From Christensenella tenuis (GTDB taxonomy: Bacteria; Bacillota; Clostridia; Christensenellales; Christensenellaceae), in assembly GCF_014287795.1 (NCBI RefSeq), contig NZ_JACOON010000007.1, positions 62,001 through 126,000 on the forward strand: DNA of 64,000 nt, in the 5' to 3' direction. Positions within the stretch are counted from its first letter, which is position 1; each line of letters starts with the position of its first letter. Positions 1-8,866 of the stretch are shown here, one piece after another. The notes beneath the pieces are model-generated. The model searched no databases. It saw only the letters and a program-made list of their open reading frames with translations, and was not told the DNA's origin. The translations under genes were made by a program, and so were the position numbers.

Positions 1-228
1 TACCTCACGCCCGAAGTAACCTATATCACATGTACTTTTGGCGAATGGGAAAACGGAAAGATCAGGGAAAAAGGCGTTTACGTAAAAATGGCGCGCGGCG
101 AAATGGTGCGTTTCATGGCGGAAAATAAAATCGAGAAGCCCGGGGACGTAAAATATTTCAACCGCCTCGGCTATTCTTACCGCAGCGGACTTTCTACTCC
201 AACAAATTATATCTTCCTGAAGGGTTGA
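1..228 (+). CDS. yaaA: YaaA/DUF328-family protein, C-terminal part
   Basis: The reading frame is open from the first base and stops at TGA 226-228, so only the last 75 codons are present. The segment has features I associate with the C-terminus of the YaaA (UPF0246/DUF328) family: a KMARGEMVRFM stretch matching the family K-xARG-xMxR motif, then an FNRLGYSY block and a final hydrophobic IFLKG. In this family YaaA limits peroxide damage by lowering free intracellular iron. The 5' part lies outside the window, so start and operon context are unknown. It converges on rmuC with an 88-base gap. Confidence 0.72.
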   Translation, partial: YLTPEVTYITCTFGEWENGKIREKGVYVKMARGEMVRFMAENKIEKPGDVKYFNRLGYSYRSGLSTPTNYIFLKG

Positions 229-316
229 GTTGTACCCCGCGTTCCGCCGCACCCATGCTCTCCTGCGCCTTGGGGCGCGCTGAAGGCGTTCCTCCGCGGC
301 GCTGGTCAGGGCTGTG

Positions 317-1384
317 TCAGGCGTCGAGTCCTTCCACGTCCGATAATCGGTTCTGAATGCGCTGTGAACGCTTTTGCACCGATTCCAGGTGATTCTGCGC
401 CGCCGCGAGGGAATTTTGCGTTTTCCTCAGCATATCCCCAAATGTTTCAAACTCCCCTTTGATTTCTGCAAGCATGCCTTCGATCGCCGCAGAATGTTCC
501 CGGATGGCCAGCGTGCGGAAACCGGTCTGCAAGCTCGTGAGGAACGCGCCGAGTGTGGACGGGCCGGTAACCATCACGCGGTATTTGCTTTGCAGCCTGT
601 CCACAAGGCCGAGGCGGATAATTTCCGCATACAGCCCCTCCGAAGGCAGGAACATAATAGCAAAATCCGTTGTTTGCGGCGGTTTCACATACTTCTCGCT
701 GATCTTTTTGGCCTCCGTAAGCACGGCCTGTATAAAATCTTTTTGGGCGGCTTGAAGCGCCTGCATATCTCCGCTGTCTCCAAGGGAGAGCACGCGTGCA
801 TAGCGGTCCATTGGAAATTTGGAATCGATCGGCAAAAGAATGTCGCTGCCCTCGTCGCGCGGCACTTTTACCGCAAATTCAACTGTACTATCCCTTGTAA
901 TACGCGCATTTTCAATAAATTGTCCGGGTGCGAGGAAGTCCGAAAGCAGTTTATAGAGCTGCACTTCTCCCCAAATGCCACGCGTCTTGACCCCAGACAG
1001 GATCGTTTTCAAATCACCGATTCCGCTTGTGAGCGCGCGCACTTCACCCATACTTTTATATACTTGTTCAAGCTGTTCATTTACCCGCGCAAAGGATGTG
1101 GAAAGTCCGCTTTTTAACGTAGTATCGAGCTTCTGGTCCACTGAAAAACGAATTTCATTTAACTTTTCTTCAACCGTGCGCCGCAGGACTTCAACGCTCT
1201 GCCCATTGACGGCGGAAGCTTTGTTTACCGCATCGAGCACCATACCGGAAAGAATCTGGAACTGGCTTGAAAGCTCTGTCCGCAGCGCGGCGTCGCCGCC
1301 CGTCTTTTTTCCCTGCCGCACAAGTATAACCGCGCACAGTATTCCGAGCGCCGCAAATCCTGCCGCAATGAAAATCATTTCCAT
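317..1384 (-). CDS. rmuC: DNA recombination protein RmuC
   Basis: The 355-residue protein begins with one transmembrane segment (about residues 4-22). A long helical, coiled-coil-like region (about 35-125) follows, then the RmuC nuclease-like domain with the recognisable GIWGEVQLYKLL block near residue 136. RmuC proteins are linked to limiting DNA rearrangement at inverted repeats and have a PD-(D/E)XK-type fold. The architecture is the usual one for Gram-positives, with a membrane anchor and cytoplasmic body. The first ATG is preceded by GGAGG at a suitable distance. A weak extended -10 (TGGTATGAT, TATGAT at 1419-1424) lies about 35 bases upstream. The gene appears to stand alone. Confidence 0.88.
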   Translation of the reverse strand: MEMIFIAAGFAALGILCAVILVRQGKKTGGDAALRTELSSQFQILSGMVLDAVNKASAVNGQSVEVLRRTVEEKLNEIRFSVDQKLDTTLKSGLSTSFARVNEQLEQVYKSMGEVRALTSGIGDLKTILSGVKTRGIWGEVQLYKLLSDFLAPGQFIENARITRDSTVEFAVKVPRDEGSDILLPIDSKFPMDRYARVLSLGDSGDMQALQAAQKDFIQAVLTEAKKISEKYVKPPQTTDFAIMFLPSEGLYAEIIRLGLVDRLQSKYRVMVTGPSTLGAFLTSLQTGFRTLAIREHSAAIEGMLAEIKGEFETFGDMLRKTQNSLAAAQNHLESVQKRSQRIQNRLSDVEGLDA

Positions 1385-1805
1385 AGAAAAACCTCCGCTT
1401 CAATTTTAATCCGGTTTTATCATACCATATCCGAATTGCAAACAAAGGCCGCCGCAGGAAAAAACAGCAGGAAAATTTTTTGCGGGGGCTTTTGTTCATC
1501 TGTGCTCATTCTGGAAAGTATATCCTCGGGAAAGGAAAATTCCCTCGTTCTCCCGCCGTTTAAGCAAATTTCCATACTCCATTCAACCGGCTTTCCACGC
1601 TTCCGTTCTCTTGGCTTCCGGCATAAAAGAAGCGGTTCCTTTCCTGCCTGCGGAGGAAACCCTATCGTTCAATGATGTGCAATCATAACTGCGCGTTCAG
1701 CGCGCAGTTTGCACTAACCCTGTAAGGGTATTTCGCTATCACCGCACCTTAAGGTGCTTGGCAGCCGACTTCCGTGCTGATTACTGGGCTGCCCCTAACA
1801 GGGGC
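1385..1805. other. Intergenic region with IS200-type hairpin tail
   Basis: About 420 bases without a convincing gene. The first 35 bases hold the rmuC ribosome site and probable promoter. From 1687 to 1805 there is a run of short hairpins: a perfect 9-bp stem (1687-1695 with 1701-1709), ACCCTGTAAGGGT (1717-1729), GCACCTTAAGGTGC near 1743-1756 and GCCCCTAACAGGGGC near 1792-1806. This hairpin series follows the 3' end of the transposase fragment at 1806-1940 and looks like the right end of an IS200/IS605 element. The middle part (about 1500-1680) shows nothing recognisable. Confidence 0.6.
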
Positions 1806-1940
1806 TCAGTCCGGTCTTTTTATGTTGTCTGTTGCTTTGTCGTGGTCTTGCTGGTTTTGTATATATTTCTTTATTGTCTCTTCGTTCAGCCCGACCGTGC
1901 TAACGTAATAACCCTTGCACCAGAATGTGCGGTTTCCCAA
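1806..1940 (-). pseudogene. IS200/IS605-type TnpA transposase, C-terminal remnant
   Basis: Reading the minus strand from 1940 gives about 44 codons ending in TGA at 1806-1808. The peptide contains NRTFWCKGYYVSTVG followed by a helix with IKKYI, the signature C-terminus of single-strand Y1 HUH transposases of the IS200/IS605 group. The catalytic HUH and tyrosine region is absent. The fragment begins directly at the base of the E1 terminator hairpin, so the 5' part was lost or never inserted. The hairpins that follow at 1687-1805 fit the right end of such an element. It is not functional. Confidence 0.75.
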
Positions 1941-1942
1941 AG

Positions 1943-1970
1943 CAAAAAAGGGCGGCCTTTTGGCCGCCCT
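1943..1970 (-). terminator. Intrinsic terminator of first E1 gene
   Basis: A 9-bp GC-rich stem (1949-1957 with 1962-1970, arms AGGGCGGCC and GGCCGCCCT, loop of four) is followed on the minus strand by a TTTTTTGC tract. It lies 15 bases after the stop of the E1 fusion gene and should end the E2-E3-E1 transcript. Confidence 0.85.
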
Positions 1971-1985
1971 TCCTGTTGCTTTTCA

Positions 1986-4457
1986 TTATACGCCTTTTTT
2001 GTCGTTCTCAATCTGCTGGAGGATTGTCTGGTTTGTCGTGCAGGTATGGCCCGGCAGGGGCATAATACGCTCATGCACAGCGTCGATGATCCATTCCGGC
2101 TGCGGGAAGAAGTATTCTTCCAGTTCGTGTGCCGGCGTAATCCAGTTCTTTGCGCCCACAACCACCGGCGGTGCGTCGAGGTAATCGAACGCCATCTCGC
2201 TGATCGACTGCGCAAAGTCTTTCAGATGGGAACCACGCTCGCAGGCGTCGCCCGTGATGATGATCTTGCCCGTCTTCTTGACGGATTCGATGACCGGCTC
2301 GTAGTTGAACGGTACGAGGGAACGTGCGTCGATGATCTCCGTAGAGATACCGTATTTTTCCTGGAGGATATCCGCAGCTTTCGTAACCCTGTACAGCGTC
2401 GCGCCGACGGTAAGGATCGTCAGGTCTTTTCCTTCACGCTTAATGTCCGGTTCGCCAATCTTCACTTCGTAATAACCCGCCGGGACTTCCTTCTGGAACA
2501 TTTCGCCAAGGTCGTACGTTCTCTGGCTCTCGAGGAAGATCACCGGATCCGTTCCGTTGAGGGCCGCATTGAGGAGCCCCTTCGTGTCATACGGCGTTGC
2601 CGGGAACACAACCTTAAGGCCCGGGATATGCGTGCACAGCGCCGACCAGTCCTGGGAGTGCTGTGCGCCGTATTTGGAACCAACGGAGCAGCGGAGCACA
2701 AAAGGCATCTTCAGAACGTCGCCGCTCATTGCCTGCCACTTGGACATCTGGTTGAACACTTCGTCGCCCGCGCGGCCGATAAAGTCAAGATACATCAGTT
2801 CAGACATTACGCGTCCGCCTGCCATCGCATAACCAACGGACGTACCCACAATCGCCGCCTCAGAGATCGGGGAGTTAAAGAACCTGTGGTACGGAATGGA
2901 TTCCGTAAGGTTCGTATAAGCGCCAAACGCGCCGCCCCAGTCACGGTTGTCTTCGCCATAGGCGATAAACGTCGGATCCTGGTAGAATTTATCGATGGTC
3001 GCTTCAAAGATCGCATCGCGGTTCTGGAATGTCCTGTTCTTGGAAACAGGCTTGCCGTCCGCTTCGTATGCGCTCCGCACCTTCTTCGCCAGCTTCTGTA
3101 CACGCGGATTTTCTTCCTTGGGCATGAGGACGTCAGGCTTCCTCGTCGTATCCATACTCGGGATTTCGAGGTTTGTAAACATCATGTCCGCAATTGCGTT
3201 CGGGTCTTTATCCAGATTGAGGCGCGGGGAAATCGTCTCGTCTTTGCCGAGTTTCACTGCCCATGTCATATCCTTGCGGATTCCAAGCTCGATTTCCTTA
3301 AGTTCTTCTTCGGTTGCCACGCCCGCTTCGATCATCTGCTGGCCAAATACTTTAATGGAGTCGATTGCTTCCCATGCGGCGATTTCTTCCTTTGTACGGT
3401 AAGAAGACGAGTCGGACGGGCTATGGCCGGAAACCCTGTAGGTCACGACGTCGAGGAGCACCGGTCCTTTGCGGTCTTCGATAATTTTCCGCTTGCGGCG
3501 GTAAGCGTCGATCACTGCCAGCGGGTTCATGCCGTCGATGCGCTCCGCATGCATTTCGTCAGGATTGAGGCCCGCGCCCAGGCGCGCGACTTCATGATAT
3601 CCCATCGTCTCGCCGCAGGTCTGTCCGCCCATGCCATAGCTGTTATTCCAGATATTATAGATGATCGGCAGGCCGCCCTTGTGGTCTTCGTCCCACAACG
3701 TATTATACTGGTCCATTGTCGCAAAGTTCATCGACTCGTAAACAGGGCCGCAGCCAATCGAACCATCGCCAATATTGCAGATAACCATGCCCGGTTTCTG
3801 GTTGACCCGTTTAAAAAGCGCCGCGCCCGTGGAAATCGGTCCGCTGCCGCCCACGATTGCATTGTTCGGGAAAATGCCGAAAGGAATAAAGAACGCATGC
3901 ATCGATCCGCCAAGCCCGCGGTTAAAGCCTGTCTGGCGGCCCCATGTTTCGGCGATCATGCCATACAGCAGGAACTCACGCGCCATATCTTTCACGTCTT
4001 TATACTGCGTATGTTCTTTCACAACGGCAAATGTCTCGCCGTCGAAGAAGTTCTCCATGATTTCCAGAAGCTGCTCGTCGGAAAGTTTCTCGATGCACGA
4101 CATACCCTTTGCAAGGATTTCGCCGTGGCTTCTGTGGGAACCAAAGGAGAAGTCGTCCATGCCGAGTTCGAATGCCTGGCCAACATAAGCCGCCTCCTGG
4201 CCAATCCCAAGGTGGGCCGGGCCCGGATGGTTATATTCGATGCCTTCATACTGCCCCGTCGTTTTGATGGAATTGAGCATCGTTTCAAACTCGCGGACAA
4301 CCCACATATCGCGATAGATATGTTTGAATTCTTCCTTGGTGAAGTTCTTCACTTCGTCCTTGACCGTCTTCTGGTAAGTGTTCATCGGGATATCTTTGAA
4401 CGTGATCTTACCCGGTTTTCTCATTTGCTTCGGATCAATCGTCAAACACTTTGTCAT
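1986..4457 (-). CDS. 2-oxoacid dehydrogenase E1, fused alpha-beta (complex 1)
   Basis: This 823-residue protein is an E1alpha-like half (about 40-400) joined to an E1beta-like half (about 484-805). It should use thiamine diphosphate to decarboxylate a 2-oxoacid or cleave an acyloin and reductively acylate the lipoyl arm of E2. The alpha half has GPAHLGIGQEAA (residues 79-90) and the TPP motif from GDG at 230-232 to NN at 271-272. That span is about ten residues longer than usual, with an insert including NTLWDEDHKGG. The beta half has GEDNRDWGG and a C-terminal DAPP-x5-AKNWITP block. Separate alpha and beta chains are the norm in bacterial PDH, BCKDH and acetoin dehydrogenase, so the fusion is unusual. 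SD AAAGGAG precedes the ATG. It is the last gene after E2 and E3. The substrate cannot be told from sequence; an acetoin or branched 2-oxoacid is possible. Confidence 0.85.
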   Translation of the reverse strand: MTKCLTIDPKQMRKPGKITFKDIPMNTYQKTVKDEVKNFTKEEFKHIYRDMWVVREFETMLNSIKTTGQYEGIEYNHPGPAHLGIGQEAAYVGQAFELGMDDFSFGSHRSHGEILAKGMSCIEKLSDEQLLEIMENFFDGETFAVVKEHTQYKDVKDMAREFLLYGMIAETWGRQTGFNRGLGGSMHAFFIPFGIFPNNAIVGGSGPISTGAALFKRVNQKPGMVICNIGDGSIGCGPVYESMNFATMDQYNTLWDEDHKGGLPIIYNIWNNSYGMGGQTCGETMGYHEVARLGAGLNPDEMHAERIDGMNPLAVIDAYRRKRKIIEDRKGPVLLDVVTYRVSGHSPSDSSSYRTKEEIAAWEAIDSIKVFGQQMIEAGVATEEELKEIELGIRKDMTWAVKLGKDETISPRLNLDKDPNAIADMMFTNLEIPSMDTTRKPDVLMPKEENPRVQKLAKKVRSAYEADGKPVSKNRTFQNRDAIFEATIDKFYQDPTFIAYGEDNRDWGGAFGAYTNLTESIPYHRFFNSPISEAAIVGTSVGYAMAGGRVMSELMYLDFIGRAGDEVFNQMSKWQAMSGDVLKMPFVLRCSVGSKYGAQHSQDWSALCTHIPGLKVVFPATPYDTKGLLNAALNGTDPVIFLESQRTYDLGEMFQKEVPAGYYEVKIGEPDIKREGKDLTILTVGATLYRVTKAADILQEKYGISTEIIDARSLVPFNYEPVIESVKKTGKIIITGDACERGSHLKDFAQSISEMAFDYLDAPPVVVGAKNWITPAHELEEYFFPQPEWIIDAVHERIMPLPGHTCTTNQTILQQIENDKKGV

Positions 4458-4509
4458 TGTTTTTCTCCTTTATCTATAGACACTAATAATTTACAAATTT
4501 ACAGCCGCC

Positions 4510-5874
4510 TTAAAGCTGCCAGATTGCTTCACGAATAATTTCGCTGACCGTTGGATGCGGGAACACGATTTTCTTAATCGCTTCAATATTCATTTCCTTG
4601 TCAACCAGGGCGTCCGCGCCCCAAATAATCTCGGAAGAATAGTTCGTAATCATGTGCACGCCGAGCAGCTTATTCCACTTATTGTCCACAATGATTTTGA
4701 TGAAGCCGTTGCCGCCCTCGTTTTCCGCCACGTAACGGCCCGCAAACTGCATCGGGACTTTTTTCACCGTCACGTCAAGGCCCTTTTCTTTCGCGCTCTG
4801 CTCTGTTTCGCCCACACCCGCGACTTCCGGGTTCGTATAGATGACGCCCGGAATCGCGTTATATTTCATTTTATCTTTTTTGCCAAGCATGTTATTAACG
4901 GCAACTTCCGCTTCACGGTACGCCGTATGCGCAAGCATGGATCTTCCGTTTACATCTCCTGCCGCATACACTTCCGGAAGGTTCGTCTTCATATGCTCGT
5001 CCGTCACAACCGCGCCGCGCTCCGTGAGCACGCCGATGTTCTCGAGGCCAATACCTTGTGTGTTCGCTTTCCGTCCGATGCACACCAGCGTCTTGTCGCA
5101 CTGCGCTTTCTGCTGCTTGCCTGCTTCCTCGTAAACGACTGCCCCATCCTCGATTTTTGTAACCTTGCAGCCCATCTTAAAGGCAATGCCCTTATCTTCA
5201 TAGTTTTTCTTAAGCAGCTTTGCAATGTCCGTATCGATCGGCCCGCCAATCTGGTCGAGCATCTCGATCACCGTTACTTCGCTGCCCGCGGAATTGAAGT
5301 AGCTTGCCATTTCAAGGCCGATCACGCCGCCGCCAATAACAACCAGCTTCTCCGGTACTGCTTCGATGTCAAGGATTTCGCGGTTGGTAAGTGCAAAGCC
5401 TTTTTCATACTGGTCGTGAAGACCGTCGATCGGCGGCATCGCCGCTTCGCTGCCCGTTGCGATCAACAGGCGCCTGCCTGCATAAATCTTGCCGTCCGCT
5501 TCCACTTCATATCCGTCCGGGCCTTTGCCCTTAATCACGCCCGCTGCGCGTACCCACTCGACTTTCAGGCCCTTCAGCATGGATGCGATGCCGCCGGTAA
5601 GCGACTTCACCACTTTGTTTTTACGGGCAACAACTGCCGGATGATCGATCTCGATGCCCTGGCATTTTACGCCGTATTTATCCCCATGCTGCGCGCCGTC
5701 TTTGATTTTTGCCGAATACAGAAACGTCTTGGAGGGAATGCAGCCCTCGTTAAGGCACACGCCGCCTACATTTCTCTTTTCAATCAGAACAACCTTCATG
5801 CCCTCGTGCGCCGCGCGCTCACAGGCAAGGTACCCTGCCGGGCCTCCGCCCAGTACCACCAAATCATAACTCAT
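4510..5874 (-). CDS. lpdA: Dihydrolipoamide dehydrogenase E3 (complex 1)
   Basis: A 454-residue FAD/NAD flavoprotein that reoxidises the dihydrolipoyl group of E2. Visible features are the N-terminal FAD fold GGGPAG (9-14), the redox disulfide GGVCLNEGC (Cys40 and Cys45), a second nucleotide fold GGGVIGLEMASYF in the middle, the YAAGDVNG FAD motif, and the C-terminal catalytic pair in HPTVSE (His440, Glu445). Length and motifs are standard. The start is supported by TTTGGAGG seven bases before ATG. It lies between E2 and E1 of the same complex, after a long intergenic inverted repeat. Confidence 0.93.
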   Translation of the reverse strand: MSYDLVVLGGGPAGYLACERAAHEGMKVVLIEKRNVGGVCLNEGCIPSKTFLYSAKIKDGAQHGDKYGVKCQGIEIDHPAVVARKNKVVKSLTGGIASMLKGLKVEWVRAAGVIKGKGPDGYEVEADGKIYAGRRLLIATGSEAAMPPIDGLHDQYEKGFALTNREILDIEAVPEKLVVIGGGVIGLEMASYFNSAGSEVTVIEMLDQIGGPIDTDIAKLLKKNYEDKGIAFKMGCKVTKIEDGAVVYEEAGKQQKAQCDKTLVCIGRKANTQGIGLENIGVLTERGAVVTDEHMKTNLPEVYAAGDVNGRSMLAHTAYREAEVAVNNMLGKKDKMKYNAIPGVIYTNPEVAGVGETEQSAKEKGLDVTVKKVPMQFAGRYVAENEGGNGFIKIIVDNKWNKLLGVHMITNYSSEIIWGADALVDKEMNIEAIKKIVFPHPTVSEIIREAIWQL

Positions 5875-5897
5875 AAATAACCTCCAAAGTTTATAAA

Positions 5898-6034
5898 GCC
5901 GCCGGAATCAGGCCGGCTGGAACCTTCGCAGGGCAAAAAACTTATGCGGGCGCGTATTGCTGCATACGCAGCCGGGCAATAAGTTTTCACCGGTATGCCA
6001 AGCATTTCAGCAAAATTGCGAAGCTTCAGGCGGC
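5898..6034. repeat. Nested inverted repeat between E2 and E3 genes
   Basis: Four pairs of arms lie concentrically: GCCGCC 5898-5903 with GGCGGC 6029-6034, CTTCGCA 5924-5930 with TGCGAAG 6017-6023, AAAACTTAT 5937-5945 with ATAAGTTTT 5979-5987, and GCGTAT 5952-5957 with ATACGC 5964-5969. On the minus transcript this forms one long interrupted hairpin in the E2-E3 gap. There is no poly-U run, so it looks more like a processing or stability structure, or a decayed palindromic repeat, than a terminator. Confidence 0.7.
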
Positions 6035-6041
6035 CTGCCGT

Positions 6042-7298
6042 TTATTTCGCCAAAAGCGCCATAAAATTTTCCAGTGTTTTGCACAATTCCTGCGCGAAAC
6101 GCGAAGCCGGCGCACCGTCGAGCGCCCTGTGGTCGTAGGTAAGGGAAATTCCCATTGCCTGGTACGGAACCGCTTCCCCATCTACCATCTTAAGCTTCGT
6201 CTGGATATTGTTCACGCCGAGGATACCAGTCTGCGGCGGATTGATAACCGGTGTAAAATGTTCTACGCCAAACGTTCCAAGGTTGGAAACCGTGAAGGAT
6301 GCACCCGAAAGTAAATCGGGAGAAATCGTTCCCTCCTGCGCCTGCTTTGCGAGGTCCTTTGCCGCAATCGCGATTTCGTTCAGGGACATTTTATTCGCTC
6401 CGAAAATAGTTGGAACAAGAAGTCCGCGGGGCGTGTCAACCGCCATACCAAGGTTTACGTCCGTAAAATAGCGCATCTTGTCGCCAAGGAAATGTGCGTT
6501 CAGATCCTTATGGCCCAGGATCACACGTGAAACTGCGAACAGGATAATATCGTTAAAGGTAATATTTGCAAGGCCCAGCTTTTCCGCATTTTCTTTCACA
6601 ATTTTGCGGTATGCTATAATCTGTGTCGCGTCGAACGAGAAGGAATGCGTGAGTTGCGCCATTTCGGAAAGGGATGCATGCATGGATTTTGCGATCACCT
6701 TCCGGATGTTCGGAAGCGCTACGTCTTCATAGGCCGCCGCAGCTGCAGGAGCCTCTGTAGCCGCGGGAGCTGCCGCCGAAACCATGGCGTCTGCGCCAAG
6801 TTTTGAAAGTTCTAAAATATCACGCTCGATAATACGTCCGTTCGGGCCCGTAGGCACCGCCTTTGTAATATCGAGGCTCTGGTTTTCCGCAATTCCTCTT
6901 GCACGCGGGGAGATTTTAATGCGGTCTCCATCCTTCGCGCTGCCTGTTGCTGCAACCGCCGGAGCCGCTGCCGCCTGTGCCGGAGCTTCCTGTGCTGCCG
7001 GGGCCGCCTCTTCGCCTCCGTCTACCGTTGCCGCCGCCGCGAATCCGGAAATATCCTCGCCCGGCTGCCCGATTACGCACACGTTTTCAAGGCATGGAAC
7101 ATCATCGCCCTCTTCCGCCAGAATTGCAAGCAGCGTGCCCGCTACTTTTGCTTCTTCTTCAAAGGATGCCTTATCCGTTTCATACGAAAAAAGAACATCG
7201 CCCTCTGCTACGCTGTCGCCCACATTTTTGTTCCACTTTGTGATAATGCAGCTTTCCACAGATTGTCCCTGTCTTGGCATAATTACCGCTGTTGCCAT
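6042..7298 (-). CDS. Dihydrolipoyl acyltransferase E2 (complex 1)
   Basis: The 418-residue core of the complex. It has one N-terminal lipoyl domain with the lipoylation lysine in ETDKASF (Lys43). An Ala/Pro-rich linker (about 85-120) follows, then a peripheral subunit-binding domain (about 125-160, SPRARGIAENQS and PNGRIIERDI) and a 2-oxoacid dehydrogenase acyltransferase domain. The catalytic motif near the C-terminus is DHRALDG (His390). I chose the ATG at 7298 rather than the one at 7322 because GGAGG is placed correctly only for the former and the lipoyl domain begins there. It is the first gene of the E2-E3-E1 unit. Acyl specificity cannot be assigned. Confidence 0.9.
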   Translation of the reverse strand: MATAVIMPRQGQSVESCIITKWNKNVGDSVAEGDVLFSYETDKASFEEEAKVAGTLLAILAEEGDDVPCLENVCVIGQPGEDISGFAAAATVDGGEEAAPAAQEAPAQAAAAPAVAATGSAKDGDRIKISPRARGIAENQSLDITKAVPTGPNGRIIERDILELSKLGADAMVSAAAPAATEAPAAAAAYEDVALPNIRKVIAKSMHASLSEMAQLTHSFSFDATQIIAYRKIVKENAEKLGLANITFNDIILFAVSRVILGHKDLNAHFLGDKMRYFTDVNLGMAVDTPRGLLVPTIFGANKMSLNEIAIAAKDLAKQAQEGTISPDLLSGASFTVSNLGTFGVEHFTPVINPPQTGILGVNNIQTKLKMVDGEAVPYQAMGISLTYDHRALDGAPASRFAQELCKTLENFMALLAK

Positions 7299-7396
7299 CG
7301 AATTTACCTCCGTTATGGTCAATTTGTTAAAATATGGCGAAAATGTTAATTTCGCATGTTACAAATGCTTCATTTAGCAAATTCGCACATATTCTT

Positions 7397-7453
7397 GTTA
7401 AAATTTAACATTTTTATGTTTTTATTGTAACAAACGATCATTCTCTTTGTCAA
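7397..7453 (-). promoter_or_regulatory. Promoter of complex 1 with downstream palindrome
   Basis: On the minus strand TTGACA (7448-7453) and TACAAT (7424-7429) are separated by 18 bases. About 10-20 bases into the transcript lies the palindrome GTTAAAATTTAAC (7397-7409), placed like an operator. Further TGTTAA half-sites occur between 7323 and 7360. No regulator gene adjoins it, so the bound protein is unknown. Confidence 0.6.
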
Positions 7454-7503
7454 TGAATTTTGGCACCTTTTGTACGCCTTTTTCTACCAATCTTTCATCA
7501 TAT

Positions 7504-7520
7504 TTGATATAATAATGCTA
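7504..7520 (+). promoter_or_regulatory. Extended -10 promoter, possible leaderless start
   Basis: TGATATAAT (TG at 7505-7506, TATAAT 7508-7513) is a perfect extended -10. The expected transcription start is about seven bases later, at or next to the A of the ATG at 7520. There is no purine-rich ribosome site before the ATG, and no good -35. The mRNA would therefore be leaderless. Confidence 0.55.
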
Positions 7521-8866
7521 TGAAAAAAAATGATTTCATTGAACTCACAATTGACGACCTCGGAACAGATGGCCAGGGAATCGGCCATGCGGGGGAATTG
7601 GCGGTCTTCGTAGACGGCGCCCTTCCCGGCGAAACCGTGCGGGCTAAAGTAATCGCGCTCAAAAAGAATTACGCCGTGGGAAAGCTGGATGAAATCCTTG
7701 CGTCCTCCCCAATGCGGGTCAATCCGCGTTGCCGCGTTTTTGGAAAGTGCGGCGGCTGCACGTTGCAGCATCTTTCGTATGCGGCGCAGCTCCAATTCAA
7801 GCAAAGTTATGTGCAGGGCTGTATACAGCGTATCGGCAAACTGGATATCCCGGTAAATTTTCCCCTGCCTGCGCGGCATGAATATCGTTACCGCAACAAA
7901 GCTGCTTTTCCCGTCCAGCAAAACGGCGGGCAGGTAGAGGTCGGGTTTTATGCAGCGCATTCGCACCGCATCGTGGATGTAGACGATTGCAAAATCGAAC
8001 CTTCAAATATCAAAATCGTCATGTCCCAGCTCCGCGTGTGGATTGTAAAAAACCAGATCCCAATTTATGACGAAAAAACGCATACCGGCCTTTTGCGCCA
8101 TATTGTCCTGCGCGAAAACAAAGCAGGCGAAATTATGCTTGTTTTGTGCATCAACGGGGAAGATATCCCAAGCCGTTCCCATCTTATTATGTTGTTCGAA
8201 TTTGTACTTCCGCAGGTGAAATCGATCGTATTAAATTGCAACACAAAGCAAACAAATGCGATTCTTGGCGAACGTTCTATTTGTATTTACGGTAAAGACC
8301 ATTTGTTTGAAACGATTGGCGGCCTCGAATTTAAAATTGGCCCCCAGACCTTCCTGCAAGTGAATTCCGCGCAGACAGAAGCGCTTTATAATACGTTGTT
8401 TCGCATGCTCGGCCTCGGCCCGGCCGATTCTGTACTCGACCTCTATTGCGGTGCGGGAACGATTTCGCTTGCCGCAGCTCAGCGTGTCAAAAAAGTCGTT
8501 GGCATCGAAATTGTAAAAGAAGCAGTAGACGACGCAAAATTCAATGCAACGCTCAACGGTATAGGAAACGCTGAATTTTTTGCGGGGGATACCGCTGCGC
8601 TCCTCCCCTCCGTTCTTGAGCGTGAATGTATCAGCGCCGTGATTGTCGATCCGCCGCGCAAGGGCCTTGACGAATCCGTCGTGCGCATGCTCGCCTCTTC
8701 CGGCGTTCCTAAAATCGGTTACGTATCATGCAATCCTTCCACCATGGCGCGCGACCTTGCGCTATTTGCAGAACTCGGTTATAACGCGGGTATGATCCAG
8801 CCTGTCGATATGTTTCCGCAAACGACACACGTTGAGTGCGTGGCTTCATTGACTAAGACAGAGTAA
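7520..8866 (+). CDS. TrmA/RlmD-family RNA uracil-C5 methyltransferase
   Basis: A 448-residue enzyme that transfers a methyl group from S-adenosylmethionine to C5 of a uracil in 23S rRNA or tRNA. It begins with a TRAM RNA-binding domain (about 1-58). An iron-sulfur type cysteine set follows: Cys71, Cys77 and Cys80 in CRVFGKCGGC, with a probable fourth Cys near 157. The Rossmann methyltransferase domain has LDLYCGAGTISLAA (SAM), VDPPRKGLD and the catalytic cysteine in SCNPSTMARD. These features match RlmD/RlmCD or TrmA-like proteins of Firmicutes; which base it modifies cannot be decided. It is the only plus-strand gene among the two dehydrogenase complexes, and the start appears leaderless. 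Confidence 0.88.
   Translation: MKKNDFIELTIDDLGTDGQGIGHAGELAVFVDGALPGETVRAKVIALKKNYAVGKLDEILASSPMRVNPRCRVFGKCGGCTLQHLSYAAQLQFKQSYVQGCIQRIGKLDIPVNFPLPARHEYRYRNKAAFPVQQNGGQVEVGFYAAHSHRIVDVDDCKIEPSNIKIVMSQLRVWIVKNQIPIYDEKTHTGLLRHIVLRENKAGEIMLVLCINGEDIPSRSHLIMLFEFVLPQVKSIVLNCNTKQTNAILGERSICIYGKDHLFETIGGLEFKIGPQTFLQVNSAQTEALYNTLFRMLGLGPADSVLDLYCGAGTISLAAAQRVKKVVGIEIVKEAVDDAKFNATLNGIGNAEFFAGDTAALLPSVLERECISAVIVDPPRKGLDESVVRMLASSGVPKIGYVSCNPSTMARDLALFAELGYNAGMIQPVDMFPQTTHVECVASLTKTE

Noticed and set aside
1758..4538. A 926-codon plus-strand open frame opposite the E1 gene
   Set aside because: It is antisense to a clear E1 gene with TPP motifs, is His/Arg/Phe-rich with no domain, and arises from the codon bias of the real gene. 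A similar 441-codon frame at 4555-5880 opposite E3 is rejected for the same reason.
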